In this document: one piece after another, positions 16,945 through 25,378 of the stretch | Position numbering within the stretch: position 1 is the stretch's first letter | Layout: every line of letters starts with the position of its first letter | Origin: Agaribacillus aureus | GTDB lineage: Bacteria; Bacteroidota; Bacteroidia; Cytophagales; Cyclobacteriaceae | NCBI GenBank assembly: GCA_030442055.1 | Contig: JAUJEB010000001.1 | Location: 2,294,001-2,358,000 of the forward strand | Length of the DNA: 64,000 nucleotides | Reading direction: 5' to 3' | Position numbers and translations under genes: made by a program | The notes under the pieces: model-generated | What the model was told of the DNA's origin: nothing | The model's database searches: none | The model's input: only the letters and a program-made list of their open reading frames with translations

Positions 16945-17971
16945 AAAACCTGTCGGCGTGGTGGGAGCTGGAAGTTTTGGTACGGCAATCGCAAATATAC
17001 TAGCTGAAAAAAGCAAGGTATTGCTATATGCCAGAAATGAAAGTGTGGTAGATCATATAGAAAAAAAAGGGATAAGCAGCGGTCAGCTGCTGCATGAAAA
17101 CGTAAGTGGCAGTAACGAGTTGGAGGAAATTGCCAGTAAATGCGACATTATTTTCCCGATTGTTCCATCCTCAAATTTCAGATCCTTAATAAAGGATTTT
17201 TCAGAATACCTTCACCCCTACCATATCCTTATTCATGGCACCAAAGGTTTGGATGTTTCCATACAGGATGAAACACAAGAAAGCACCAAACTCAACCGCA
17301 ACCAGGTGAGGACAATGAGTGAAATTATCCAGGATGAAAGTCTGGTGGTGAGGGTTGGATGTCTGGCCGGACCAAACCTGGCACGTGAGCTGGCGGACAA
17401 GCAACCAGCCGCCACGGTTGTTGCCAGTCATTTTGATGAAGTTATCCAGGCGGGGATAAGGTTATTAAGAAATGACCGTTTCCAGGTTTATGGCAGCCAG
17501 GATTTGATAGGCGTCGAGTTATGCGGGGTATTAAAAAATATTATTGCCATTGCTTCCGGTGCTTTAAGTGGCATGGGATACGGAGAAAACGCCAGAGCGC
17601 TTTTAATAAGCCGTGGCATGGTGGAAATGATTTACCTGGGGCGGGCATTAGGCGGTAATACCGAAGCATTTATTGGATTGGCAGGCGTGGGGGACCTGGT
17701 CGCCACGTGCTCCAGTACACTCAGCAGAAATTTTACTGTCGGATATCGCCTGGCCCAGGGAGAAAATCTTCAACAAATAACAGACTCCATGGATGAGACG
17801 GCAGAAGGGATCAACACGATAAGAATCGCCAAAAAATTAACTAACTTCTACAAGGTCAGGGCGCCAATACTGGAAATGCTCCACAAAGTATTATTTGAAA
17901 ACCTCACCGTAGAGGAAGCGCTGCAATACCTGATGAAATATCCCCTGAATGTGGACATTGATTTCCTTTAG
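16922..17971 (+). CDS. gpsA: Glycerol-3-phosphate dehydrogenase [NAD(P)+]
   Basis: About 349 residues. The enzyme reduces dihydroxyacetone phosphate to glycerol-3-phosphate for lipid synthesis. The N-terminal Rossmann motif is VGVVGAGSFGTAIA. HGTKGLD and CLAGPNLARELA follow, and the catalytic-lysine region is LCGVLKNIIAIASGAL. GLAGVGDLVATCSS is the C-terminal domain signature. ATG 16922 is chosen; GTG 16916 and ATG 16934 are alternatives. All three lie inside the end of the acyltransferase gene (stop 16944), so the two genes are translationally coupled. The gene converges with the downstream aminotransferase (20 nt between stops). Confidence 0.94.
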   Translation: MDSKMLSEKPVGVVGAGSFGTAIANILAEKSKVLLYARNESVVDHIEKKGISSGQLLHENVSGSNELEEIASKCDIIFPIVPSSNFRSLIKDFSEYLHPYHILIHGTKGLDVSIQDETQESTKLNRNQVRTMSEIIQDESLVVRVGCLAGPNLARELADKQPAATVVASHFDEVIQAGIRLLRNDRFQVYGSQDLIGVELCGVLKNIIAIASGALSGMGYGENARALLISRGMVEMIYLGRALGGNTEAFIGLAGVGDLVATCSSTLSRNFTVGYRLAQGENLQQITDSMDETAEGINTIRIAKKLTNFYKVRAPILEMLHKVLFENLTVEEALQYLMKYPLNVDIDFL

Positions 17972-17991
17972 GATCATTCACAGCAACAAAG

Positions 17992-19311
17992 CTAGACTGG
18001 TATTTTATCGGATTCGCAATACTCCTTAATCGCCTCTTTTATTTTTGTAAAGGTCAGGCTTAAAAGCTCCGGATTCTCCTCCAGCAATGTTACCCTGAAG
18101 CCCTGTAGCTCGGAGTGAAATGAAGATAAAGGTACCACACAGACGCCTGTAGTGGCTAACAGGTAATACACAAACCGTTTGTCTAAAGGTGTGGTGTCGT
18201 CGATCCAACCATCCAGTAGGGTTTGTATTTCATTATTATCTGTCTTCAAAAACTGCCCTTTTCTCAGTGCATCATCTTTAAAGACCATGGTATTGTAAAA
18301 TGCTCCCTGGGTCGCGACAAACCTGATCTGGGGCACATCTTCAAGAATACCGGATATTAATTTACTTCTTTCACCAATAGCCTGATTTTTGGCGGCAACA
18401 TATTCTCCGTACTTAGGATCACCGAGGATGCGTGGCAACGCTTTTTGCGGCAGGGTAGTAGCACAGACTTCCACCATTTTGGCATCTTCCATGGCCCGGC
18501 AAAAATCATTAAATTCCGGATGTAAAGATCGGTTGTAAAACTCCATCCAGCCACACCTGGCTCCTGGCCAGGGCAACTCTTTTGATATTCCCTTTAACGC
18601 AATCCCCGGCAAATCACCGATTACCTCAGCCAGTCTAAGCGTTGTGGCACCATTGTAGATAATATTGGCATAAATTTCATCGCTAATCAACAAAAGATCA
18701 AATTCACGGGCAATGGCAACGATCCTTTTCAAATACTCCGGAGGATACACCATTCCGGTAGGATTGTCGGGATTGATGATTAATATACCTACAATATTCG
18801 GATTATACTTTACCTTGTTGTAGAGGTCGTTTAAATCTGGATACCAATTGTTGTCAGGATCCAGATTATAGGTTAAGGGTTCGCTGTCGGCATGCGCCGC
18901 CTCTGTGGAGGAGTGGGTAGAGTAAGTAGGTGAAGGACCTATTACCCTGGATGACGGCGGTAAATATCGATATAGCTTGGATATAGCGTCACCCAAACCA
19001 TTAAAAAAAAGGATATCGTCGGCAGAGACCTGTACTCCATTCAATAAATTATTTTGTTTGGCAACAAAAGCCCGTGCCTCGGGATCACCTTGTGAATGAC
19101 AATAGCCGTAAGTTTCATTTTCCTTCACCAGGTCGCCAATAATTTCTTTGATCCAACCCGGTACCTGGGCATGCTTTTGAATGGGATCTCCGATATTTTC
19201 CCAATAAATGGGCTGTCCGTATTTTTCAACTAGTTCCGCTTTTTTGACAATGTGTCGGATTTCGTATTCAAGCTTCCTAGCTCCTTCATATAAAAGTTTC
19301 TTTCTCATCAA
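17992..19311 (-). CDS. Class I/II PLP-dependent aminotransferase (alanine-aminotransferase-like)
   Basis: A 439-residue fold-type I aminotransferase. It has the INPDNPTGMVYP motif (about 179-190), SDEIYANIIYNG (PLP phenol/pyridine contacts, about 210) and the Schiff-base lysine in GISKELPWPGARCGW (Lys244). The overall pattern and N-terminus (YEIRHIVKKAELVEKYG...NIGDP) resemble the AlaA/YfbQ-type alanine aminotransferases. The exact amino donor is not provable from sequence. It lies downstream of the type II glutamine synthetase on the same strand, but a clear terminator separates them. A role in nitrogen metabolism fits the neighbourhood. Confidence 0.85.
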   Translation of the reverse strand: MMRKKLLYEGARKLEYEIRHIVKKAELVEKYGQPIYWENIGDPIQKHAQVPGWIKEIIGDLVKENETYGYCHSQGDPEARAFVAKQNNLLNGVQVSADDILFFNGLGDAISKLYRYLPPSSRVIGPSPTYSTHSSTEAAHADSEPLTYNLDPDNNWYPDLNDLYNKVKYNPNIVGILIINPDNPTGMVYPPEYLKRIVAIAREFDLLLISDEIYANIIYNGATTLRLAEVIGDLPGIALKGISKELPWPGARCGWMEFYNRSLHPEFNDFCRAMEDAKMVEVCATTLPQKALPRILGDPKYGEYVAAKNQAIGERSKLISGILEDVPQIRFVATQGAFYNTMVFKDDALRKGQFLKTDNNEIQTLLDGWIDDTTPLDKRFVYYLLATTGVCVVPLSSFHSELQGFRVTLLEENPELLSLTFTKIKEAIKEYCESDKIPV

Positions 19312-19349
19312 TCCAGAAATTAAAATACGAAGTTATTAATAAGCGCTGT

Positions 19350-19381
19350 AAAAAAAAACAATGCGCTATTCCTAGCGCATT
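19350..19381 (-). terminator. Intrinsic terminator after glutamine synthetase
   Basis: On the minus strand, AATGCGCTA - GGAA - TAGCGCATT forms a perfect 9-bp hairpin with a 4-nt loop (19381-19360). It is followed by G and nine T residues (19358-19350). It is a textbook terminator for the minus-strand gene ending at 19452. Confidence 0.85.
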
Positions 19382-19451
19382 ATTTGGATGAATATAAAGA
19401 AAAGCAAGGATTAAGTCTTCTTTGCTACTTCTTTTATAAGAAGTGGTTACC

Positions 19452-20474
19452 TTAAACGGAAACCTCTACTGTCACACTTTTTACTGTTTTAATAATTCTA
19501 CTTGCTACTTTATAAGGGTCAGCATTGGAAGCAGGCCTTCTGTCTTCCAGCCATCCTTTCCATCCGTTGGTAACAGTAGCCACTGGAATTCGAATAGAAG
19601 CACCTCTGTCTGAAATGCCAAAGCTGAACTTATCAATGGACTGGGTCTCGTGCAGGCCGGTTAATCTCTCATGATTGTCGGCCCCATACACCTCAATGTG
19701 CTCTTGAATCACGTCACCGAATGCCTGGCAAATGGTATTGTAAACCTCTTCGCTTCCCGCTGTTCTCAGCACAGAGTTAGAGAAGTTCGCATGTTTTCCG
19801 GAACCATTCCAATCGCCTTTAACAGGTTTGCAATGCCAGTTGACAATCACACCATATTTCTCCGCAGTTCGTTCTAATAAATATCTGGCAATCCAGGTAT
19901 GATCACCGGCCTCTTTGGCCCCTTTGGCAAAAGTCTGGAATTCCCATTGACCGGCCATTACCTCCGCATTGATTCCTTCAACGTTAACACCTGCTTCAAG
20001 GCATAGATCCAAATGCTCTTCAACAATCTCCCGGCCAAATGCATTAGCCGCACCTACGGAACAATAGTACTGTCCCTGGGGAGCAGGATAGCCTGTTGCC
20101 GGAAAACCAAGAGGTTTATCAGTTTCAGGATCCCATAAAGTATATTCTTGTTCAAATCCGAACCAAAAATCATCATCGTCATCGTCAATAGTAGCACGGC
20201 CATTTGATTCATGAGGAGTTTCGTCAGGGTTTAACACTTCCGTCATTACCAAATAAGCATTTTTTCTATCAGGATCCGGAAATAATGCTACCGGCTTTAA
20301 CAGACAATCAGAAGAATTTCCTTCTGCCTGTTGTGTGGAGCTACCATCAAAAGACCACATGGGGCAATCGGCCAGGTTACCGCCGAAATCATCGACAATT
20401 TTAGTTTTACTTCTTAAACTCTGAGTCGGTTTGTATCCGTCTAACCAAATGTACTCTAACTTTACTTTAGCCAT
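19452..20474 (-). CDS. glnII: Glutamine synthetase, eukaryote-like type II
   Basis: A 340-residue GSII enzyme that makes glutamine from glutamate, ammonia and ATP. The N-terminal beta-Grasp domain opens with KLEYIWLDGYKPTQSLRSKTKI. The CPMWSFDGSSTQQAEGNSSDC stretch is the type II signature, and WFGFEQEYTLWDP carries catalytic glutamates. NGSGKHANFSN is the ATP-site motif, and RGASIRIP the phosphate/glutamate-binding arginines. Its length (about 340-360) separates it from the 470-residue type I and 700-residue type III forms. It is transcribed in the same direction as the porin and ammonium transporter genes upstream, forming an ammonium uptake and assimilation block. Confidence 0.95.
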   Translation of the reverse strand: MAKVKLEYIWLDGYKPTQSLRSKTKIVDDFGGNLADCPMWSFDGSSTQQAEGNSSDCLLKPVALFPDPDRKNAYLVMTEVLNPDETPHESNGRATIDDDDDDFWFGFEQEYTLWDPETDKPLGFPATGYPAPQGQYYCSVGAANAFGREIVEEHLDLCLEAGVNVEGINAEVMAGQWEFQTFAKGAKEAGDHTWIARYLLERTAEKYGVIVNWHCKPVKGDWNGSGKHANFSNSVLRTAGSEEVYNTICQAFGDVIQEHIEVYGADNHERLTGLHETQSIDKFSFGISDRGASIRIPVATVTNGWKGWLEDRRPASNADPYKVASRIIKTVKSVTVEVSV

Positions 20475-20815
20475 ACTTTTCTTATTTTAAAATTAATTAT
20501 TCACTAACAACGTTTCTAGTCTGTTTTTTTTCATTTCGTCAACAAAAGGTCTTTATTTTAAATTTTTGCAAAAATATTCACTTTTTTGCGCCCAATCTTT
20601 GCCATTTTATAAATTAGTGGCATTTTTATTAACCAAACAATTTTAAATATACATATTTTTCAGGTTTTTTGATAAAAATTTGAACCAAATTTATGGATTA
20701 ATACAAATTTTCAAATGTGAGAGGGATTTTATAACCCCTCTCCCTGAACCTAACTATTATGAGGTCATGAATTTCGAGATAGTTCCCAAATAGTCAGACA
20801 ACTTTAAAATAAATT
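20475..20815. other. Intergenic region between porin and glnII (promoter and hairpin)
   Basis: 341 AT-rich nt without a gene. On the minus strand a TATTTTTG box lies at 20576-20569, about 95 nt before the glnII start, and is the best glnII promoter candidate. A hairpin GAGAGGG (20719-20725) / CCCTCTC (20736-20742) is placed to end or slow porin transcription, though no strict T-tract follows it. No binding site for a known nitrogen regulator could be recognised by eye. Confidence 0.45.
20719..20742 (-). terminator. Stem-loop after porin gene
   Basis: A perfect 7-bp GC-rich stem with a 10-nt AT loop, 74 nt past the porin stop on the minus strand. The sequence after it is AT-rich but not a uniform T-run, so termination strength is uncertain. 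Confidence 0.45.
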
Positions 20816-21979
20816 CTAGAATGAAAAAACTGCCCCGAATAAGAACGATGCCAAACTCTTGGTTGCTTCTAAATCCGAATCGGGGAATGTGCCGTCTTCA
20901 GAGGCAGCATCCAGTCTAAGCTCGGGGATTAATGTTAAATGATCACCAACACTTATTTGACCCGTTAAAGTAACATCCAGTATGTTGGCATCTCCGTTCA
21001 AATCGTAAGCGCCAATAGCTCCTGCTCCCTCTTCAAATTCAGAGAAGTATTCTATTCTTGTACCGATGGCAAATACATCAGAGGTAGTGATTTGCAGGTA
21101 ACCGGCAACGCCATAAAAGCCGGCATTGTCACCTGAAACATCTTCGATGCTGGTACCATTGTAAATTTCGCCCGGATCGGTTGTATTATAGGTGGCATTT
21201 AAGCCGACATATACCGCATCGGTAACATTCCATCCGGTGGTAATATCAAACTGGAGTGTGTTTCCTGCCGAAGTGTCGTCAGTGACCGGTCCCAAATCTT
21301 CGTCTAAGGTACCGTCCTGATCGCCATAAAGTACGTTAAAATAGATACTTCCATTATCATTTTCATATCCCAACTGTGCGCCAATGGAATAAGTGCTTGT
21401 TGGATTAAATTCTGTAAAATCAGTAGGATTCAATACCCCCAGCATCAGGCTCATATTATCAGACAAAGATATATCTGCCTTGATACCGGTGTGGGAGAAT
21501 GGTCCGTAAGAAAACATGTAAGAAGTAGAATAATTGAAGTTATCTACCGGAGAAATCACCTCGTAACCCAAAAATGTATTGAAATTACCCAGGGTAAGCG
21601 TCACTTTATCACTTACATTCCAATAACCATATAGCTGATTGACAATACTGGCTGATGCGACAGAGTTAAATACCGCATCGGATCCTCTTGGACCAAATAC
21701 CAGGTCAGCTACGAAACCAACATTATCCCACTCTTTTGAAGCGATTAAGTTAACCATACCCAGTGCAAAACCTGATTTATTGGCAAATGATGAACCGGGA
21801 GTAATAAAATCGCCATCAGCGTCCACATTTTTGGAGGTCAAATTTGTCTTGAAATAAGTATCTACAGATCCTGAAATATCTATAGGAAATTTACTTTCTT
21901 CCTCTTCTTCCTGTGCTTGAACATTATAAGTAATGATCAATAATGAAAGGCTTATTATTAGTAAAAGTATTTTTTTCAT
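20816..21979 (-). CDS. OmpL-like beta-barrel porin (bbp2 family)
   Basis: A 387-residue outer-membrane protein. Residues 1-22 are a signal peptide ending in NVQAQ, followed by an acidic Glu run. The rest is a string of alternating amphipathic strands with aromatic ends (LGMVNLIASKEW, VGFVADLVFGPRG, KVTLTLGNFNTFLGYEVI, FSYGPFSHTGIKADI) and a C-terminal aromatic strand ending FLFGAVFSF. This fits the putative beta-barrel porin-2/OmpL-like family, which in Bacteroidota is often beside amt. The likely role is letting ammonium or small nitrogen solutes cross the outer membrane; the substrate is inferred from context only. It is 131 nt downstream of amt. Confidence 0.8.
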   Translation of the reverse strand: MKKILLLIISLSLLIITYNVQAQEEEEESKFPIDISGSVDTYFKTNLTSKNVDADGDFITPGSSFANKSGFALGMVNLIASKEWDNVGFVADLVFGPRGSDAVFNSVASASIVNQLYGYWNVSDKVTLTLGNFNTFLGYEVISPVDNFNYSTSYMFSYGPFSHTGIKADISLSDNMSLMLGVLNPTDFTEFNPTSTYSIGAQLGYENDNGSIYFNVLYGDQDGTLDEDLGPVTDDTSAGNTLQFDITTGWNVTDAVYVGLNATYNTTDPGEIYNGTSIEDVSGDNAGFYGVAGYLQITTSDVFAIGTRIEYFSEFEEGAGAIGAYDLNGDANILDVTLTGQISVGDHLTLIPELRLDAASEDGTFPDSDLEATKSLASFLFGAVFSF

Positions 21980-22042
21980 CTTTAATTTGGTTATGAGTTC
22001 AAATTAGTTTAGGTAATAGGTTTGACCACCATTGGTCTCAGA

Positions 22043-22091
22043 CCTGCTGACCCGGAGGAATAGCAACTCCCCCGGCCAGGTCTTTTTAATG
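22043..22091. repeat. Structured spacer between amt and porin (inverted repeat)
   Basis: AGACCTG near 22043 is complementary to CAGGTCT near 22080, with a GC-rich interior containing GGAG/CTCC and CCGG elements. T residues follow on the plus strand. On the minus strand, in which both genes are read, no T-tract follows. It may therefore act as a processing or partial readthrough element between amt and the porin rather than a full terminator. Confidence 0.35.
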
Positions 22092-22110
22092 GGTTTATTG
22101 TTGAATTCGC

Positions 22111-23424
22111 TTATTCGTTGTACACGATTGTGTAACCTCTGATACCGTGTTCATGGCTATCAAGACCTTCCTCTTCATGTTCTCTGGAAACTCTGATACC
22201 TATAGTCTTGTCTAAAAGGAAGAATATAATCAGCGCTGCCCCAAATGCGGCGCCTCCACATATTAACACACCGTAAAGCTGTGGCAGGAAGCTGACACCT
22301 TCACCAAATATCCCGGTTGCAAGGGTTCCCCAAATACCGCAGGTTAAATGCACTGAAACTGCTCCTACACAATCATCCAGTTTAAACTTATCCAGGGTAA
22401 TCGCTGATAACACTACCAACACACCGGCCACAAGACCTATAAATATTGACTCTCCATAAGTGAAAACATCGGCACCGGCAGTAATTCCGACCAAACCGGC
22501 CAGTATGCCATTCAGCACCATGCCAAGATCAAGTCTTTTGAAGACAACCCAGCCTGTAATATATCCGCCCATAGCACCGGCACAGGCCCCAAGACTAGTG
22601 TTAACCAGAACCAGGGATGTTAATGCAGGATCTCCGGACAATACAGACCCACCGTTAAATCCAAACCAGCCTAACCAAAGCAGAAATACACCAATAACCG
22701 CCAGAGGCACACTTGATCCCGGTTTATCGATTACTTTTCCGTCCACGTATTTACCAACTCTTGGTCCCAGGACAATAATCCCTGCCAGGGCACCCCAGCC
22801 ACCTACAGAGTGTACCAATGTAGATCCGGCAAAATCAACGAAGCCCATGGCATCCAAAGCGCCGTAACCCCATTTCCAACCACCTATTACAGGATAAACT
22901 ATCCCAACGAAAAGCACTGTGAAAATCAGGTAGGCGTTAATCTTGATCCTTTCAGCTACCGCACCGGAAACGATAGTAGCGGCGGTGGCGGCAAACATAC
23001 CCTGGAAAAGGAATTCAGTCCATCTGGTATAAGCCGAATCGGCATAGCCGGCTTCAATACCATTATCCCGCGGTACAATGCCAAACCCATCAAAAGCAAA
23101 CCAAAAACCAGGTTCTGCATCCGGGTACATCAAACTGAATCCTATAAATGTGTAGGTCAGCAAACCGATGACGGGTGTTAATGTGTTTTTAAATAAAATA
23201 TTGACTGTATTTTTGGCTTGGGTGAATCCGGCCTCAACGCCGGCAAAGCCCAGGTGCATAATAAATACAAGTGCAGTAGCCAACATCATCCATACATTAT
23301 TGGCTGTAAACAATGCCTCAGCTCCAACCGAGGCAGCATCCATAGCTGCTTGTGCCGGGTCTTGCACCAAAGCCTCGACACCCGATTCAACCATAGAAAA
23401 TGTTTCAGTAAGCATTTTTTTCAT
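22111..23424 (-). CDS. amt: Ammonium transporter (Amt family)
   Basis: A 437-residue inner-membrane channel-type ammonium transporter with about eleven membrane helices. The first helix region is WMMLATALVFIMHLGFAGVEAGFTQAKN. The twin pore histidines lie in TLVHSVGGWGALAG and SVHLTCGIWGTLATGIF. GGSVLSGDPAL and AMGGYITGW are standard Amt motifs. The 40 residues before the first helix are unusually acidic and Ala-rich. The C-terminal tail carries EHEEEGLDSHEHGIRGYT, the conserved cytoplasmic region that in other bacteria docks a PII protein. No PII gene is next to it here. The gene leads a minus-strand series with the porin and glnII. Confidence 0.96.
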   Translation of the reverse strand: MKKMLTETFSMVESGVEALVQDPAQAAMDAASVGAEALFTANNVWMMLATALVFIMHLGFAGVEAGFTQAKNTVNILFKNTLTPVIGLLTYTFIGFSLMYPDAEPGFWFAFDGFGIVPRDNGIEAGYADSAYTRWTEFLFQGMFAATAATIVSGAVAERIKINAYLIFTVLFVGIVYPVIGGWKWGYGALDAMGFVDFAGSTLVHSVGGWGALAGIIVLGPRVGKYVDGKVIDKPGSSVPLAVIGVFLLWLGWFGFNGGSVLSGDPALTSLVLVNTSLGACAGAMGGYITGWVVFKRLDLGMVLNGILAGLVGITAGADVFTYGESIFIGLVAGVLVVLSAITLDKFKLDDCVGAVSVHLTCGIWGTLATGIFGEGVSFLPQLYGVLICGGAAFGAALIIFFLLDKTIGIRVSREHEEEGLDSHEHGIRGYTIVYNE

Positions 23425-23879
23425 AATAAAAGAGTTTAATTAAGCAGTTAACAAAATAAGATTTTGCATTAGCAGAAGAACAAATAAAACAGAGAAAAAA
23501 ATCGCAAACAAAAAATATTGGATCATTTTTTAACATTAAAAATCATTTTTTACGTTTTTTACAATTTTTTAGGGTATTTTTTTAACTTAAAATCAGATTT
23601 TTTATGTTAAAAAAGGAAATTATGGATAAAATTTTAACGAATCGTTAAAAAAATCGATAAAAATTTTGAAAAATTACCGAGATCGCAATTTTTCGCATTT
23701 CAAACGTAGATTATAGGAATTGTACAATTTAGATTAATGGCAGGTTCACAATGAATCGCCATTTATTATCACAACTTTGCAATAATTCAACCGCTTTCTT
23801 ACGAAAAAAGCAAAAACAGTCTTCAATAGGGGGGTAAAAACGGCAATAAGTTTCCTAACAACCGGCCAAAATCAAGGGT
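23425..23879. other. AT-rich intergenic region upstream of amt
   Basis: 455 nt without a supported gene, downstream of smpB and upstream of amt (both minus strand). It is strongly AT-rich. No exact TAnnTTTG box is seen for amt; the nearest is TATTTTTTG on the minus strand around 23512, with one extra T. A short inverted repeat at 23632-23650 is listed separately. No recognised riboswitch or RNA family. Confidence 0.45.
23632..23650. repeat. 19-nt inverted repeat TTTTAACGA-A-TCGTTAAAA
   Basis: A perfect 9-bp inverted repeat around a single central A, about 210 nt before the amt start. The form resembles a dimeric-regulator operator, but the AT-rich background raises the chance of coincidence and no second copy was found by eye. 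Confidence 0.4.
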
Positions 23880-24347
23880 TCAAAGCCCAAGTCGCTTAAT
23901 TTCCCTGTCGAGATCTTTTTGTTTGAGGGTATCCCGTTTATCGTGTAATTTCTTACCCTTGGCAAGGGCAATTTCCAGCTTAGCTAATCCCCGGTCATTA
24001 ATAAATAAGCGGGTAGGTACTATGGTGAGACCTTTTTCTTCTTTTGTCTTCTTTAATTTTTGTAATTCTTTTTTGTTCAGTAATAACTTGCGTATCCTGG
24101 AGGCGTCGTGATTATAGTGTGTACCTAATTCATAGGGAGATATACGCATTTGCCTGACCCACAATTCATGGTTTTGAAATGTACAAAAGGCATCTTGCAG
24201 GTTTACTTTGCCTTCTCTTATGGATTTGATTTCCGTGCCGGTCAAAACAATCCCGGCTATAAACTTATCCAAAAATTCATATTCGTAGCGGGCGCTCTTG
24301 TTTTTAATATTAATATTATTGGAAAATTTATTTTGTTTATCAGCCAT
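23880..24347 (-). CDS. smpB: SsrA-binding protein SmpB
   Basis: A 155-residue protein that binds tmRNA and delivers it to stalled ribosomes for trans-translation. The N-terminal region has NKSARYEYEFLDKFIAGIVLTGTEIKSIREGKVNLQDAFC, the conserved SmpB start. The C-terminal LALAKGKKLHDKRDTLKQKD is the basic tail that becomes helical in the ribosome. The length is normal. It lies 9 nt after tsaD on the same strand, so the two are probably cotranscribed. The tmRNA gene itself is not in the window. Confidence 0.96.
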   Translation of the reverse strand: MADKQNKFSNNINIKNKSARYEYEFLDKFIAGIVLTGTEIKSIREGKVNLQDAFCTFQNHELWVRQMRISPYELGTHYNHDASRIRKLLLNKKELQKLKKTKEEKGLTIVPTRLFINDRGLAKLEIALAKGKKLHDKRDTLKQKDLDREIKRLGL

Positions 24348-24356
24348 AATTCATTT

Positions 24357-25367
24357 CTATACGCCAAATTTCATCCTGGGTTCGGGGCTTACCTCTAAAG
24401 AACAAAATTCTTCGTTGATATATTTAAAATGTGCGGCCATGGCGATCATGGCTGCATTGTCGGTGCAATATTCAAATTTTGGAAAATATACCTGCCAGTT
24501 GTAGGCCGGAACCAAATTTTGCAAAGCGGCTCTTAACCCCGAATTAGCAGAAACCCCGCCAGCAATAGCAATGTTACTGATTTTATAATGCTTTGCAGCT
24601 TTTATTAATTTATCTAACAGCATATTTATCAAAGAATGCTGAATGCTGGCGCAAATATCATAAAGGTTATCTTGAATAAAATTTGCATCGCGTTTTGTCT
24701 GATCTCTTAAAAAATACAATATCGCGGTTTTAATGCCACTAAAAGAGTAATCAAAGCCAGGCATTTCTGACGGTGGAAAGGAAAAGGATAAAGGATTTCC
24801 CTCACGTGCATATTTATCGATCAACGGTCCTCCCGGATAGGTGAGCCCCAAAAGCTTTGCAGATTTGTCAAAGGCCTCACCCACTGCGTCATCGCGGGTT
24901 TGTCCAATTATCTCCATTTTCAAATAATCTTCCACCAAAACCAATTGTGTATGACCACCACTCACCGTTAAACACAAAAAAGGAAAAGCGGGTTTAGGGT
25001 CTTCAATAAAGTGGGCCAGAATGTGTGCCTGCATATGATTTACAGCGATCAGGGGCTTTTTTAGAGACAAAGCCAGCGCCTTGGCAAACGAAGTTCCAAC
25101 CAATAATGCCCCCAAAAGTCCCGGCCCTTGGGTAAATGCTATCGCACTGAGCTCAGATTTACGTATATTTGCTTTAGATAAGGCTTGATGAACTACGGGG
25201 ACTACATTTTGCTGGTGTGCACGAGACGCCAACTCCGGCACTACTCCCCCATAATTTTCATGCACTGTTTGGGTCGCAATTACGTTAGTAATTAAAACCC
25301 CATCCCGGATGACAGCTGCCGAGGTTTCATCACAGGATGACTCAAGGGCTAATATGGTTATACTCAT
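24357..25367 (-). CDS. tsaD: tRNA N6-adenosine threonylcarbamoyltransferase TsaD
   Basis: A 336-residue ASKHA-fold enzyme that transfers threonylcarbamoyl to A37 of ANN-decoding tRNAs. The start at 25367 (MSITILALESSCDETS) is chosen over an ATG four codons upstream because the family begins at this strand. The metal-binding histidines lie in VNHMQAHILAH, the ATP loop in LTVSGGHTQLVLV, and the C-terminal nucleotide site in IAGGVSANSGLR. It ends 9 nt before smpB. The start is only 11 nt from the divergent TamB-like gene, so promoters of each must overlap the other gene or its leader. Confidence 0.95.
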   Translation of the reverse strand: MSITILALESSCDETSAAVIRDGVLITNVIATQTVHENYGGVVPELASRAHQQNVVPVVHQALSKANIRKSELSAIAFTQGPGLLGALLVGTSFAKALALSLKKPLIAVNHMQAHILAHFIEDPKPAFPFLCLTVSGGHTQLVLVEDYLKMEIIGQTRDDAVGEAFDKSAKLLGLTYPGGPLIDKYAREGNPLSFSFPPSEMPGFDYSFSGIKTAILYFLRDQTKRDANFIQDNLYDICASIQHSLINMLLDKLIKAAKHYKISNIAIAGGVSANSGLRAALQNLVPAYNWQVYFPKFEYCTDNAAMIAMAAHFKYINEEFCSLEVSPEPRMKFGV

Positions 25368-25378
25368 ACACCAGGTCA

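Noticed and set aside
22460-22867. 135-codon plus-strand frame rich in Pro, Thr and Ala
   Set aside because: It is the antisense of the conserved amt gene; proline- and threonine-rich frames are typical of such shadows.
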